Positions 16,297 through 22,937 of a stretch of 26,019 nt of DNA are shown here, piece after piece. Every line of letters starts with the position of its first letter. Position 1 is the stretch's first letter. The notes below the pieces were generated by a model. The model saw only the letters and a program-made list of their open reading frames with translations. It was not told the DNA's origin and ran no database searches. The stretch covers positions 1 to 26,019 of IMG/VR virus record IMGVR_UViG_3300021962_000569. One strand, 5' to 3'. Origin of the DNA: a virus. A program made the position numbers and the translations under genes.

Positions 16297-17546
16297 TAGA
16301 CCACCCACTTCGCCGGTTTGTTGATAGATTTGCTCCATGTAGATACATTTTCGTCTAGCCCAACAGCCGCGTAACGGAAGGCGTCTGCGGCGTGTGAATG
16401 TTGGTCATGCAGCGGCTTATTTGAAAACATCTTTGTGTTCGGGTCAACGTCGTACCTGTAGTGACGCAGATTTTGAATACCATCGGCGCAATTTGTTTCG
16501 TGAATATAACATCTATCCAAAAGTGTACGCGCCGAGTTAATGCCGTCAGCAACAGATAACTTTGGTGTAATTCTAATCGGCTTACCCATCGCCATAAGAA
16601 TATCCTTGACGGATTTGCCTGTCATATTCTTATTTTCAGCGTCGTGCGGCAACCACCAATCTTTATATACATAACCTTTATTTTCTAAAATATGCACATA
16701 ATGGTCAATAGTTTTTTGACAATTTTGATAAAAATCAACGATTCTGACCTCGCCGCCAGCGATGTACTGGATAAACCAGATAGATGTCATATCTGCCCAA
16801 CCCAAGTCCCAAAAGGTCTGGATCGGGATTGTCTTGTCAATTAAGAAGTCCCTGACCCTGTTTTGTTCCTGAGCTTTCCGTAACTCGTTGGCGTAAACAG
16901 CGCCATCCAGCATTTGGCGGGTGTGGCCTTCCCAGACGTTTAGGTAGGCGTCAATATCCTTTTGTTTTAGCTGCTCAAGCTCGTCTTTTAGGACTTCTGG
17001 GAACCAGGGGTTGTCGTCCCAATTAACCTTGCGAACAACAGAGTTCGCCGGAGGATTGACCACGAACCGCCGGTAAGTCTCATCGGTATCCAGGTCTGGG
17101 TTAAACGTCACCCAAATCTCTGACCCTGGCTTACGGACAGTTGGAATAAGCGTCTCCCAAGATGTCTTTGAGATTGCTTGGCCCTCCTCGCACCAACAAA
17201 TGTCAACCCCCTCAAAAGACTTAATTGAGGTGACGTTGTGCTTCAGGCCGACAAAACTGAACTCAGAGCCGTTTTTTCCATAGATGGCTGTGCGCTGCAC
17301 ATCGAAGAACGAGTCCAAGTCCATAGCCCTGATCTGGTCTGCCAACAAAGCGATTACGGAGTCAGAAATAGAGTTCTGCAGTTCACGGGCGCAAAGAACA
17401 CGCACAGGCGTCTTTACCGCCTTGGCGATCAATGCCCGAGCCACACCCCAGGATTTGCCGGAGCCTCGCCCGCCATAAAGGATTTTGTACCTGGACGGCT
17501 CGAACAGAAAATCTAGCTTTTCAGGGAAATCTAATTCAAGTTTCAT
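16296..17546 (-). CDS. terL: Terminase large subunit
   Basis: The ATP-driven packaging motor and genome-cutting nuclease. The Walker A motif GGRGSGKS is at residues 25-32, and a Walker B-type strand VDICWCEE is at 114-121 with the catalytic Glu. WVTFNP (145-150) fits the coupling motif. The C-terminal RNase H-like nuclease is marked by FWDLGWADMTSIW (about 240), LPHDAENKN (about 300) and HSHAADAFRYA (about 385-395), which supply the metal-binding Asp residues. Length (416) and motif spacing match the PBSX/terminase_3 type. The ATG overlaps the small-subunit end by 11 bases, the standard small-large-portal order. Confidence 0.95.
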   Translation of the reverse strand: MKLELDFPEKLDFLFEPSRYKILYGGRGSGKSWGVARALIAKAVKTPVRVLCARELQNSISDSVIALLADQIRAMDLDSFFDVQRTAIYGKNGSEFSFVGLKHNVTSIKSFEGVDICWCEEGQAISKTSWETLIPTVRKPGSEIWVTFNPDLDTDETYRRFVVNPPANSVVRKVNWDDNPWFPEVLKDELEQLKQKDIDAYLNVWEGHTRQMLDGAVYANELRKAQEQNRVRDFLIDKTIPIQTFWDLGWADMTSIWFIQYIAGGEVRIVDFYQNCQKTIDHYVHILENKGYVYKDWWLPHDAENKNMTGKSVKDILMAMGKPIRITPKLSVADGINSARTLLDRCYIHETNCADGIQNLRHYRYDVDPNTKMFSNKPLHDQHSHAADAFRYAAVGLDENVSTWSKSINKPAKWVV

Positions 17547-17874
17547 CAGGGCGAATCAGCTTGATTGCGATCTCGGAAACCTCGACCGGCCCGCCATCCT
17601 GACCAGTCACCTCGGTTCGAGACAACTTCGGGGCGGCATACTCAGCGAGCTTTGCCAACAAATCAAGCGCCCGATACGGGTCTGGCCTGCGGTCGTGCTT
17701 TTCGTCGCCATCCGCAACCGATTGGAGCCAGATAGAGACGTTTTCCTTGTTACCCTCTAGTAGAGCCCTAATGGTGTCCCTAAAGTCGTTGGTGACCCGA
17801 TTAGCGGCCCCCTTGGGCCTTCCTCGACCTCGATTGGTCAAGTTTGCAGAATTGCCGCTCTCTATTTTATTCAT
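17536..17874 (-). CDS. terS: Probable terminase small subunit, 112 aa
   Basis: The N-terminus has a basic RGRGRPKGAANRVTNDFRD segment, then a helical region with ALLEGNKENVSIWLQSVADG and DPYRALDLLAKLAEYAAPKL, ending SRTEVTGQDGGPVEVSEI. That combination (GRPKG..N motif, an eYaaPKL segment, TEVTG tail) is common in small proteins encoded just before PBSX-type large terminases and taken to be the DNA-recognising subunit. AAGGG lies about eight bases before ATG. It is the first gene of the late block, so the region upstream should contain the late promoter. A candidate on the minus strand (TTAACA, 15 bases, TAAACT) is weak. Confidence 0.8.
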   Translation of the reverse strand: MNKIESGNSANLTNRGRGRPKGAANRVTNDFRDTIRALLEGNKENVSIWLQSVADGDEKHDRRPDPYRALDLLAKLAEYAAPKLSRTEVTGQDGGPVEVSEIAIKLIRPDET

Positions 17875-17915
17875 GTTTGAATCCCTTACGGGTTGTTCAA
17901 GTAAAGTTTAAACAA

Positions 17916-17943
17916 TTGACTATTGTGTTAAGTCTATCATAAT
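17916..17943 (+). promoter_or_regulatory. Sigma70-type promoter for small acidic gene
   Basis: TTGACT (17916-17921) and CATAAT (17938-17943) are separated by 16 bases, each one mismatch from consensus. The expected start near 17950 lies only a few bases before the ribosome site AGGAGA. It sits in the 91-base gap between the first late gene and the plus-strand gene, so it may interfere with or balance the late promoter. Confidence 0.65.
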
Positions 17944-17965
17944 GGTGGATACACAGGAGAAGCTA

Positions 17966-18124
17966 ATGAAAATTGTAATAAACAACCCTTCAGACTACAT
18001 TATTGACGTTGAGCTTGATGATGACGCACTTGCTCTTTCGGATGACGATTTGGCTGGGTTTATTGATGATGCTATCCGCAACCTTCAGTCCATGCTACTG
18101 ACTATGCAAAATTCAATCGAGTAG
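17966..18124 (+). CDS. Tiny strongly acidic protein, 52 aa
   Basis: AGGAGA lies six bases before this ATG, so I start here and not at the ATG eight codons earlier (17942), which overlaps the promoter. The 52 residues contain ten Asp and two Glu but only one Lys and one Arg, with two acidic clusters (LDDDALALSDDDLAGFIDDA) and a hydrophobic C-terminal helix. There is no known family that I recognise. It is the only plus-strand gene left of 22.8 kb and stands back-to-back with the late operon, converging on and overlapping the end of the 503-aa gene by 12 bases. Acidic small phage proteins can be DNA mimics or inhibitors of host proteins. That role is inference. Confidence 0.7.
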   Translation: MKIVINNPSDYIIDVELDDDALALSDDDLAGFIDDAIRNLQSMLLTMQNSIE

Positions 18125-19624
18125 TCCACGCTTCTTTTGGTCAGCCAGGTAACGGTAGTACCGTTCTATCATTGGCTCATCAATAATTTGTGACACATCT
18201 TCTTTGCGTTTTTCAAGCGCGCCGAGAACCATGTTTCTGATGTCGCCTTTTTTCCCAGCAAATTCTTTGGAAAGAAGGCCAAACTTATCTGCCATCAAGA
18301 CTTCAGCGGGTATGCTTTGCCCCAACGTTCCAAGGTAATCGCCCGTAAAGTTTGTGTTGTAACTTCTGTTAAGTGATGGGAGTAGGCGCATCCCATCTGG
18401 CGTTGTCATTATCATAGTGTTGCCAACGTATCCTTTGGGGACATCCCGCAAGGCATCATCAGTCAAAGCTGCGCTCACATCTTCAGCATTGAAGCCAAAC
18501 CTTTCTTGGTTTGCTTTCATGTAAAAACGATCTGCGATGGCTTTTCTTAACTCTCCAGGGGTCGAGTCAATGCCTTCACCAGAATACATTTGGACTCGCC
18601 CTTCATCACTCATTATTCCTTTAAAGCCTTTGAATGGCTGGGTAATTTTTCTGTTTTCCCCAGTTCCTTTTGTAACTTTAAAGTTTCTAACGCTATCATC
18701 AAATGCTTTTATTTCAGATTTATTTAAATTTGCCTTGTCTGCAAAATTTAATAGAATTTCTGTGGGCATAACAGAAAAGTTTTCTGATAATGGCCCCATT
18801 GTGGTTGGCAAATGAATAATCTCGCCAGTACCTCCGGCGTTTATATTTTCCATTCTGGCAATAGCATCACGGTCTAAAATTCGTTTTGCTATACCAAGAT
18901 TCGATGCGCCAGCAATCCCTTGCTCAATATGGGCTAAATCTCTGGCGTAGTCTTGACCGCCATGTGTAATTACGGGCCGCGACAATAATTCATCAGAAAT
19001 GCCAGTAATTTTGTAATTTCTACTTGTGCTGTCCCAAGGCATTAGCATAATGCTTGCGCCTTGATAATCTTCAAGTTTTAGTGGCTTTTTTTCAGCCAAG
19101 CCACCAAGGAATTCTTTTTCAAATCTTGTTCCGACCGATGGGTCTGGCTTTAATGGAGTCGATGGCCTATAAACATAGCTGCGCGATCCTTGCGCCAGCC
19201 CCTCAAGCAAGCCAGCAGGCATACCGCCACGCTCCATGATTCTTGTGACCACAGGCTCTGCAGCTTTTTCAATATTCATGCCCTGGGCAATATACGCCTC
19301 TTTTGGCATTAAAGACATCGCCAACAATGGCTGCGCTTCTGGGATGATTGGTGGCAACTTAGATGCCTCAAAAGCCTTTCCAAGCAACCCAGCCATCTCG
19401 CCAGCAGTTTGAGTCCTCGGAGTGTATGTCAAAGCATTTGCAATGCGTTGCGCCTCTTTTTCTGCCTCTCGCGCACCTTCTTGTGTGCCGTATTTGTCAG
19501 CAGATTTAAGCAACCCAATAGGCACTCCAGCCAATTGACCACCCAAACCAGTAACTCCAGTTGTCAACAACTCAAGTAACCCAAGCGGGTATTCGATAGG
19601 ATTCCTGAAGTTAAAGATTGGCAT
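18113..19624 (-). CDS. Probable ejected/polyvalent virion protein, 503 aa
   Basis: The N-terminal 90 residues (GLLELLTTGVTGLGGQLAGV, then QRIANALTYTPRTQTAGEMA) match a hydrophobic-plus-helix pattern found at the front of very large phage internal proteins, often followed by enzymatic domains. The middle (about 180-330) has MPWDSTSRNYKITGISDELL, ITHGGQDYARDLAHIEQ and MPTEILLNFADKA, a pattern I associate with large polyvalent-protein domains. No protease, lysozyme or transferase motif is evident. Most proteins with this front end are far longer, so this may be a reduced version. It ends against the acidic plus-strand gene, outside the main late block. The ejection role is inferred. Confidence 0.7.
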   Translation of the reverse strand: MPIFNFRNPIEYPLGLLELLTTGVTGLGGQLAGVPIGLLKSADKYGTQEGAREAEKEAQRIANALTYTPRTQTAGEMAGLLGKAFEASKLPPIIPEAQPLLAMSLMPKEAYIAQGMNIEKAAEPVVTRIMERGGMPAGLLEGLAQGSRSYVYRPSTPLKPDPSVGTRFEKEFLGGLAEKKPLKLEDYQGASIMLMPWDSTSRNYKITGISDELLSRPVITHGGQDYARDLAHIEQGIAGASNLGIAKRILDRDAIARMENINAGGTGEIIHLPTTMGPLSENFSVMPTEILLNFADKANLNKSEIKAFDDSVRNFKVTKGTGENRKITQPFKGFKGIMSDEGRVQMYSGEGIDSTPGELRKAIADRFYMKANQERFGFNAEDVSAALTDDALRDVPKGYVGNTMIMTTPDGMRLLPSLNRSYNTNFTGDYLGTLGQSIPAEVLMADKFGLLSKEFAGKKGDIRNMVLGALEKRKEDVSQIIDEPMIERYYRYLADQKKRGLLD

Positions 19625-19627
19625 GAT

Positions 19628-19900
19628 TTACCACTTAACGCGGTTTGCCCAGTACGCAGCCGACATTTTGCCTTTGGCGATGTTTGCGGCGTGGCGAGAT
19701 TTAAAAGACTCGCGCCTACTTTTGTCGGCCTCTGACTCGCCTTCGCGTTTGGGCGAGCCGCTTACACCTTGCTGACCAAACCGAATTAGCTTTACTTCGT
19801 CACCAGACTTAGCCAGCACCGCATGGCTTTTGGTTGGATGACTAGGCGTTTTTTTGGGCTTGTTAAAGCCAGCAAACTCCTCCTTGCCGCGCTTAATCAT
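19628..19900 (-). CDS. Small basic conserved phage protein (DUF6321-like), 90 aa
   Basis: A Lys/Arg/Ser-rich protein: FNKPKKTPSHPTKSHAVLAK, then KLIRFGQQGVSGSPKREGES, and SFKSRHAANIAKGKMSAAYW followed by a short WANRVKW-type end. These landmarks agree with a short conserved phage family that I recall as DUF6321, function unknown. Its high positive charge suggests nucleic acid or virion DNA contact. The ATG overlaps the stop of the 53-aa gene by four bases (ATGA), and it lies three bases before the 503-aa gene, so these three are read together. Confidence 0.8.
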   Translation of the reverse strand: MIKRGKEEFAGFNKPKKTPSHPTKSHAVLAKSGDEVKLIRFGQQGVSGSPKREGESEADKSRRESFKSRHAANIAKGKMSAAYWANRVKW

Positions 19901-20058
19901 TTTTTCCTCTTACGAGCTTCGGACAACGCAATGGCGATGGCTTGCGCTGGGCTTTTTACAACTTTGCCGTCCTTGCCGCTGTGCAACGTACCGGCCTTGT
20001 ACTCGCCCATTACTTTCTTGACTTTGGATTGTTTAATCTTCTGATTCGTCGTCCCCAT
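19897..20058 (-). CDS. Small basic protein (DUF6496-like), 53 aa
   Basis: The open frame extends up to 20382, but only the last 54 codons look like a gene. GGAG lies six bases before the second of two adjacent ATGs, which I take as the start (the first is at 20061). The residues KVKKVMGEYKAGTLHSGKDG and KSPAQAIAIALSEARKRKK fit a small phage/bacterial family with a VMxExkxGxLxSG and QAIAIALSEA signature (DUF6496-like, from memory). Function unknown. The high Lys content suggests DNA association. It overlaps the Cys-rich gene by 26 bases. Confidence 0.75.
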   Translation of the reverse strand: MGTTNQKIKQSKVKKVMGEYKAGTLHSGKDGKVVKSPAQAIAIALSEARKRKK

Positions 20059-20479
20059 CATATTCTCCGTTTGAGTAATCTTCACCTTCTTCGGATCGAA
20101 CTTCGGCCTTTTCCCAGGCTTGGCAAGTACGCAAATTGTGGCAAATAAATTCAAATTTGCCGCACCAACCACGCCCGCCGCCATCCTTGTCGTAAGCATC
20201 TTCTGGGACTGCTTCCATTTCGGCAAGCATATCGGGAGAATCGTTGAAGTATTCGCAATTGGCGCACAAGTTGCGCTTGGCCTGCTCTGGGCTGATGCGC
20301 CAGACAGTTGCAATTTTTCGCCAGAAATCGGAGTTCGGTTGTTGTGTTTTTTCAGGCCCAAACATCCAGTGCTGCTTAACAAAGTCGCGGTTTTCGACGA
20401 CTTCTTTTTTCTTGATATCGCTTGATTTGTCTACAGCAATGATTTCAATAGAAATACTAGAGTCAAGTAGTCCTTGCAT
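20033..20479 (-). CDS. Cys-rich phage protein, possible metal or Fe-S site, 148 aa
   Basis: GGAG lies six bases before the ATG at 20479, so the extra 17 codons of the open frame upstream, which also overlap the next gene, are left out. A C-terminal module carries Cys at about 72, 75, 106, 113 and 119: LCANCEYFND, then WCGKFEFICHNLRTCQAWE. The CxxC...C...C...C pattern could bind zinc or an iron-sulphur cluster. I recall similar small phage proteins described as high-potential iron-sulphur-like, but this is unverified. The tail is very acidic (SEEGEDYSNGEYDGDDESED). Function unknown. It is placed between the HNH protein and the small basic genes. Confidence 0.72.
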   Translation of the reverse strand: MQGLLDSSISIEIIAVDKSSDIKKKEVVENRDFVKQHWMFGPEKTQQPNSDFWRKIATVWRISPEQAKRNLCANCEYFNDSPDMLAEMEAVPEDAYDKDGGGRGWCGKFEFICHNLRTCQAWEKAEVRSEEGEDYSNGEYDGDDESED

Positions 20480-20507
20480 GGTTTTCTCCAATTTGCCCCA
20501 TTTTATA

Positions 20508-20813
20508 TCAGGATTTTTTTTGTAAATCAAGTTCTTTCAATAGATTTGATGTTTTTTGATAGGCTCGCATCCACATCTCTTTTTTCTCGTTGCTGCTCAT
20601 TTTCCCCTGGTCTAGCTCGGCGTGGCACAAGAAACAAAGCGCCGCAACATATTCGTCGCTGGCCTTAATCCCTCGGCCCTTGCCATGCTCGGCCCAGTTT
20701 GAGTGTGCAGCCACAACAGTCCCGTCGTCTGCGCCGCAATTTTGGCAGGCAAGCAGTCTGCAAGCCTCAAGTCGCTTTTTGTTTCTAACGTACTTGGTCT
20801 TTGGGAACATCAT
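20508..20813 (-). CDS. HNH-type nuclease, YbcO/DUF1364-like, 101 aa
   Basis: A small zinc-finger-like nuclease: CQNC (Cys23, Cys26), VVAAHSNWAEHGKGRGIKAS with His37, and ALCFLCHAELDQG (Cys60, Cys63, His64). The order CxxC, A-H-S, CxxCH and the following E-L-D match the YbcO family (DUF1364) of phage recombination-associated nucleases, including an RGIKASD-type loop. The first of two adjacent ATGs overlaps the end of ninB by four bases, so the two are translated together. As in lambdoid nin regions, NinB and YbcO-like genes are neighbours and are thought to help recombination of phage DNA. Confidence 0.82.
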   Translation of the reverse strand: MMFPKTKYVRNKKRLEACRLLACQNCGADDGTVVAAHSNWAEHGKGRGIKASDEYVAALCFLCHAELDQGKMSSNEKKEMWMRAYQKTSNLLKELDLQKKS

Positions 20814-21217
20814 AGGTCAATCCCAGCCTCTGCCGCCCAAGCATGGAGGAATTCGATAAACTCCGAGCCTTGCTCCTTTGTGAACTTCCTGGTTTGCATA
20901 CCAAGTTGAACAATACCATCTCCCGTCAGATTCGGAATGACTTTTGCAGGATTTATTCCGGTGTCTTTGCAAAACTTATCCACCAGCAACCGTTTCCAGC
21001 TTTCCGCATCCCACTTTGCTCCAAGATGAGTGGCCTGTTTTGCTATCTCATCAATCAAAGCATGGTACATACTTTCTTGGTCGCGGCTTTTGCTTTCTTT
21101 TTCAATAATTAACCTTAGCTCATTACCGCTAGACAAATAACTTTGTATTTTGGGAAAAATGTTATTCCATACAGATTTTGCCTGCTCTGGACTTGTTAAC
21201 CTACGGGTGAACGCCAC
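20810..21217 (-). CDS. ninB: NinB-like recombination protein, 135 aa
   Basis: The sequence follows the NinB family: a helix with RLIIEKESKSRDQESMYHAL, an IDEIAKQATHLGAKWDAESW segment (W-x-x-E/D-x-W-K-R-L-L), PNLTGDGIVQLGMQTRKFTK and the C-terminal EFIEFLHAWAAEAGID. NinB (Orf of lambda) binds single-stranded DNA-binding protein and single-stranded DNA and helps recombination mediators. Length is normal for the family. The start lies inside the 3' end of the VRR-NUC gene (17-base overlap). Confidence 0.88.
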   Translation of the reverse strand: MAFTRRLTSPEQAKSVWNNIFPKIQSYLSSGNELRLIIEKESKSRDQESMYHALIDEIAKQATHLGAKWDAESWKRLLVDKFCKDTGINPAKVIPNLTGDGIVQLGMQTRKFTKEQGSEFIEFLHAWAAEAGIDL

Positions 21218-21479
21218 TTAGAACTCCAATCATGCGTAATGCGGCCTCTGGGCCATCGATCCTAGCCAATGTACCTCCGGCCCAATTTTCAAAAAACTCG
21301 GCTTGTAGCTTCGTTAAACGCTTTTTAGGGCCATCCTTGATCTCCACCAAGAAGGTGTGGCCCTTGTACCCAACCAAGAGGTCAACTGGCAACCCAATGA
21401 CCCAGACATAAGCACCAGCAGCCCGCAGCGCACTGATGATCTGTGCTTGATTGGCATCTACCCGTTTTGCGTATCTCAT
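21201..21479 (-). CDS. VRR-NUC / PD-(D/E)XK phage nuclease, 92 aa
   Basis: A single compact nuclease domain: an N-terminal helix MRYAKRVDANQAQIISALRA, a strand with GLPVDLLVGYKG (catalytic Asp33) and HTFLVEIKDGPKKRLT with Glu46 and Lys48 of the E-x-K signature. LTKLQAEFFENW completes the domain. This matches small phage VRR-NUC proteins that may cut branched or structured DNA. It belongs to a recombination group with NinB and the HNH protein. ATGA overlap with the upstream 68-aa gene. Confidence 0.85.
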   Translation of the reverse strand: MRYAKRVDANQAQIISALRAAGAYVWVIGLPVDLLVGYKGHTFLVEIKDGPKKRLTKLQAEFFENWAGGTLARIDGPEAALRMIGVLSGVHP

Positions 21480-21682
21480 AACAATAACTCCGTATCTGCA
21501 ATTTCACGCATATATTTTCTACACCTTTCATTAAATCCTTGGCCATAAAACTTAGTAAGTTTCTTAATATGTTTGTCAAGCCAATTATTTAAAAACTCTT
21601 TGTCGTGTTTTTTAGCCAATATATAGTAATTTACAACAAGAAATCTTGCTTCTCCTTTTTCAAGCATTACTCTTGAATTCAT
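21476..21682 (-). CDS. Small basic helical protein, 68 aa
   Basis: The sequence is rich in Lys and aromatic residues (GEARFLVVNYYILAKKHDKE, then KKLTKFYGQGFNERCRKYMR) with no motif that I can name. The ATG at 21682 lies within the preceding 54-aa gene. A Met five codons later (21667) would give an eight-base overlap with that gene's stop and could be the true, coupled start. It ends in an ATGA overlap with the nuclease gene. Confidence 0.65.
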   Translation of the reverse strand: MNSRVMLEKGEARFLVVNYYILAKKHDKEFLNNWLDKHIKKLTKFYGQGFNERCRKYMREIADTELLL

Positions 21683-21824
21683 CTGCGGCTCTTAAACTAA
21701 ATTTTTCTAGATCACTTTCTTCGATCTCTCCAACTAAAAACAATGCCATGTTTACAGTGCTTGGAGGAAAAGACACGCCGTCGAGAATTTTGTCTAGGAT
21801 TCGTTTTGCTTGTTCGTAGCTCAT
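21660..21824 (-). CDS. Small protein between DUF1376 gene and nuclease group, 54 aa
   Basis: Direct translation from ATG at 21824 gives MSYEQAKRILDKILDGVSFP and ends ...RAADEFKSNA. The ribosome site is strong (GGAGGAAAGC before ATG) and the ATG overlaps the TGA of the DUF1376 gene, so it is well placed in the operon. It is mostly helical and mildly acidic. I do not recognise a family. The 3' end overlaps the next gene by 8 to 23 bases depending on that gene's start. Confidence 0.7.
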   Translation of the reverse strand: MSYEQAKRILDKILDGVSFPPSTVNMALFLVGEIEESDLEKFSLRAADEFKSNA

Positions 21825-22609
21825 GCTTTCCTCCGTAGTGCGGCAAGTTTTTCAAGCTCAGCAAGCGATGGTGGCCTGACAAACTTTTCCTCTGCCTTCA
21901 GCCTTTCTAGCGTTGGGTCAGGCGTATTCCTTGAGGGGACTGTCATCCTTACAACGTCGGCCTGAATCTTTGGCGCGACCCACTCTGCCTTAAAAGCCTG
22001 CCAACCACGGACACAGCACTCAGTTAACGCCGCCTCAACCGTCCAACCAGCTTTCTTCGCCTCTTGAACAATCCCGTCAATGGCCCTCTGGGTGATGGGT
22101 GCGCGCTTTGCCTTACGCAGTGCCTTGAAATCTTCCCAAACAGAATCAGAAACGCCGTCAGGCGTTGCGACGGTAGTCGCTGTATTCTTTGGTTTATGGT
22201 TATTGGTTATTGGTTGTTGGTTATTGGTTGGTTGCACGGTCGTTGTACGCACCTTCAACGGGTGTTCAACGGGCGTTGGATTTTTGTTCAATGCTCGTTT
22301 AGCTGCAGATGCCTTCCCAGCCCTGGACGCAGCGTCTAATTGCTGGTGGTAATGCTCGATCTCTTTGTCGCACCGAGTGTGATGCCACTCATCTTCCTGC
22401 AGGGTAAAAAACATCTTCAGGATGCCAGAAATCTGATCCTGGCGCTCCCTCGCATTTACCTTCATGGAAAGCTCAAACAGAGAATTTGGCAGCGGCTGCT
22501 CTGTGTCGTAATAAAGCCACAGTAGCTTCAAGTAGATGCCAACTTCCTCGTTTGTCAAAAACGAAGTGTCCTTGATAAAGTCACCGATGTGATGCTGATA
22601 GTAGTGCAT
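21821..22609 (-). CDS. DUF1376 (YdaU-like) replication protein, 262 aa
   Basis: I start at ATG 22609 because AGGTGG lies four bases ahead and the family begins with this residue pattern (MHYYQHHIGDFIKDTSFLTN). A GTG six codons earlier is less likely. Residues 1-95 are the DUF1376 domain: EEVGIYLKLLWLYYDTEQPL, then DEWHHTRCDKEIEHY. A Gln/Asn/Thr/Pro-rich linker (about 115-145) is coded by a heptanucleotide repeat, and a second helical part follows (WEDFKALRKAKRAPIT, ECCVRGWQAFKAEWVAP). Such proteins sit beside helicase loaders in phage replication modules and probably help initiate replication. That function is inferred. It is the second gene after the Cro-like gene on this strand. Confidence 0.82.
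   Translation of the reverse strand: MHYYQHHIGDFIKDTSFLTNEEVGIYLKLLWLYYDTEQPLPNSLFELSMKVNARERQDQISGILKMFFTLQEDEWHHTRCDKEIEHYHQQLDAASRAGKASAAKRALNKNPTPVEHPLKVRTTTVQPTNNQQPITNNHKPKNTATTVATPDGVSDSVWEDFKALRKAKRAPITQRAIDGIVQEAKKAGWTVEAALTECCVRGWQAFKAEWVAPKIQADVVRMTVPSRNTPDPTLERLKAEEKFVRPPSLAELEKLAALRRKA
22195..22232 (+). repeat. Heptanucleotide repeat inside DUF1376 linker
   Basis: TATTGGT occurs as three exact copies and one single-base variant (TGTTGGT) in a row between 22201 and 22228, with shorter relatives on both sides. It codes for the Asn/Gln/Thr-rich linker. Seven is not a multiple of three, so gain or loss of one unit would shift the frame. Confidence 0.75.
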
Positions 22610-22711
22610 GAGTCCACCTTTTTTCACCCCTTGAAAGGAAACAGCGGCAGGAGAAGGGGAAACTCTTTTCGGTCAGGGGATCAATCCCAACCTAGCCGTG
22701 TCTCGAAAAAT

Positions 22712-22870
22712 TTAACGTCTAAACCACTCCGGCTTCAGCACCATAAGCTGCCAAAGCCTAGCCTGCGGAACGCCGAGCCCCCACTGGCTGATGGCCTGCG
22801 GAGTTATGCCAAGAATTTTAGCTAACCCAACTGCAGAGCCAGCCTTGTCTATCGCTTGTGCTTTGTCCAT
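22712..22870 (-). CDS. Cro / YdaS-like repressor, 52 aa
   Basis: Translation from ATG 22870 gives a 52-residue protein, MDKAQAIDKAGSAVGLAKIL then GITPQAISQWGLGVPQARLW, ending in PEWFRR. The order helix, turn (VGLAKILGI), recognition helix (TPQAISQWG), then VPxxRxWxLxxLxPEWF matches the YdaS/Cro family of phage helix-turn-helix repressors. The start codon has no convincing ribosome site. A -10-like element ends seven bases before the ATG, so the message may be leaderless, as the cI message from lambda PRM is. It is first in the leftward early operon and probably regulates the divergent promoters next to it. Confidence 0.8.
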   Translation of the reverse strand: MDKAQAIDKAGSAVGLAKILGITPQAISQWGLGVPQARLWQLMVLKPEWFRR

Positions 22871-22876
22871 GACCCA

Positions 22877-22905
22877 ATGTTAAGCCAACTTTCGCAAAAA
22901 AGCAA
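22877..22905 (-). promoter_or_regulatory. Promoter of the Cro-like gene, probably leaderless
   Basis: On the minus strand TTGCTT (22900-22905) and TAACAT (22877-22882) are 17 bases apart. The -10 is followed by six bases and then the ATG, which would put the start point at the A of the codon. Confidence 0.5.
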
Positions 22906-22918
22906 CTCATCGCAAAAA
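22886..22918. promoter_or_regulatory. Two operator-like direct repeats
   Basis: CAACT..CGCAAAAA (22886-22900) and CAACT...CGCAAAAA (22903-22918) repeat with a 17-18 base period across the -35 and spacer of the Cro-like promoter. Their position and spacing fit repressor binding sites. Confidence 0.45.
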
Positions 22919-22922
22919 TTTT

Positions 22923-22931
22923 TGTTACACT
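22923..22931 (+). promoter_or_regulatory. Extended -10 promoter for candidate small RNA
   Basis: TGTTACACT is an extended -10 element, with no clear -35. The same core TACACTGCAG recurs in the downstream promoter at 23291-23300. The expected start, seven bases on, is G22938, which is exactly the first base of a hairpin. Confidence 0.5.
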
Positions 22932-22937
22932 GCAGCC

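Noticed and set aside
20059-20382. N-terminal extension of the 53-aa small basic gene
   Set aside because: The upstream part is an out-of-frame reading of the Cys-rich gene. The family-like sequence and GGAG site begin at the internal ATG.
22610-22711. Gap between DUF1376 gene and Cro-like gene considered for a terminator or promoter
   Set aside because: Only a loose CCCCTT/AAGGGG pairing with a long loop and no T-tract was found; nothing supportable.
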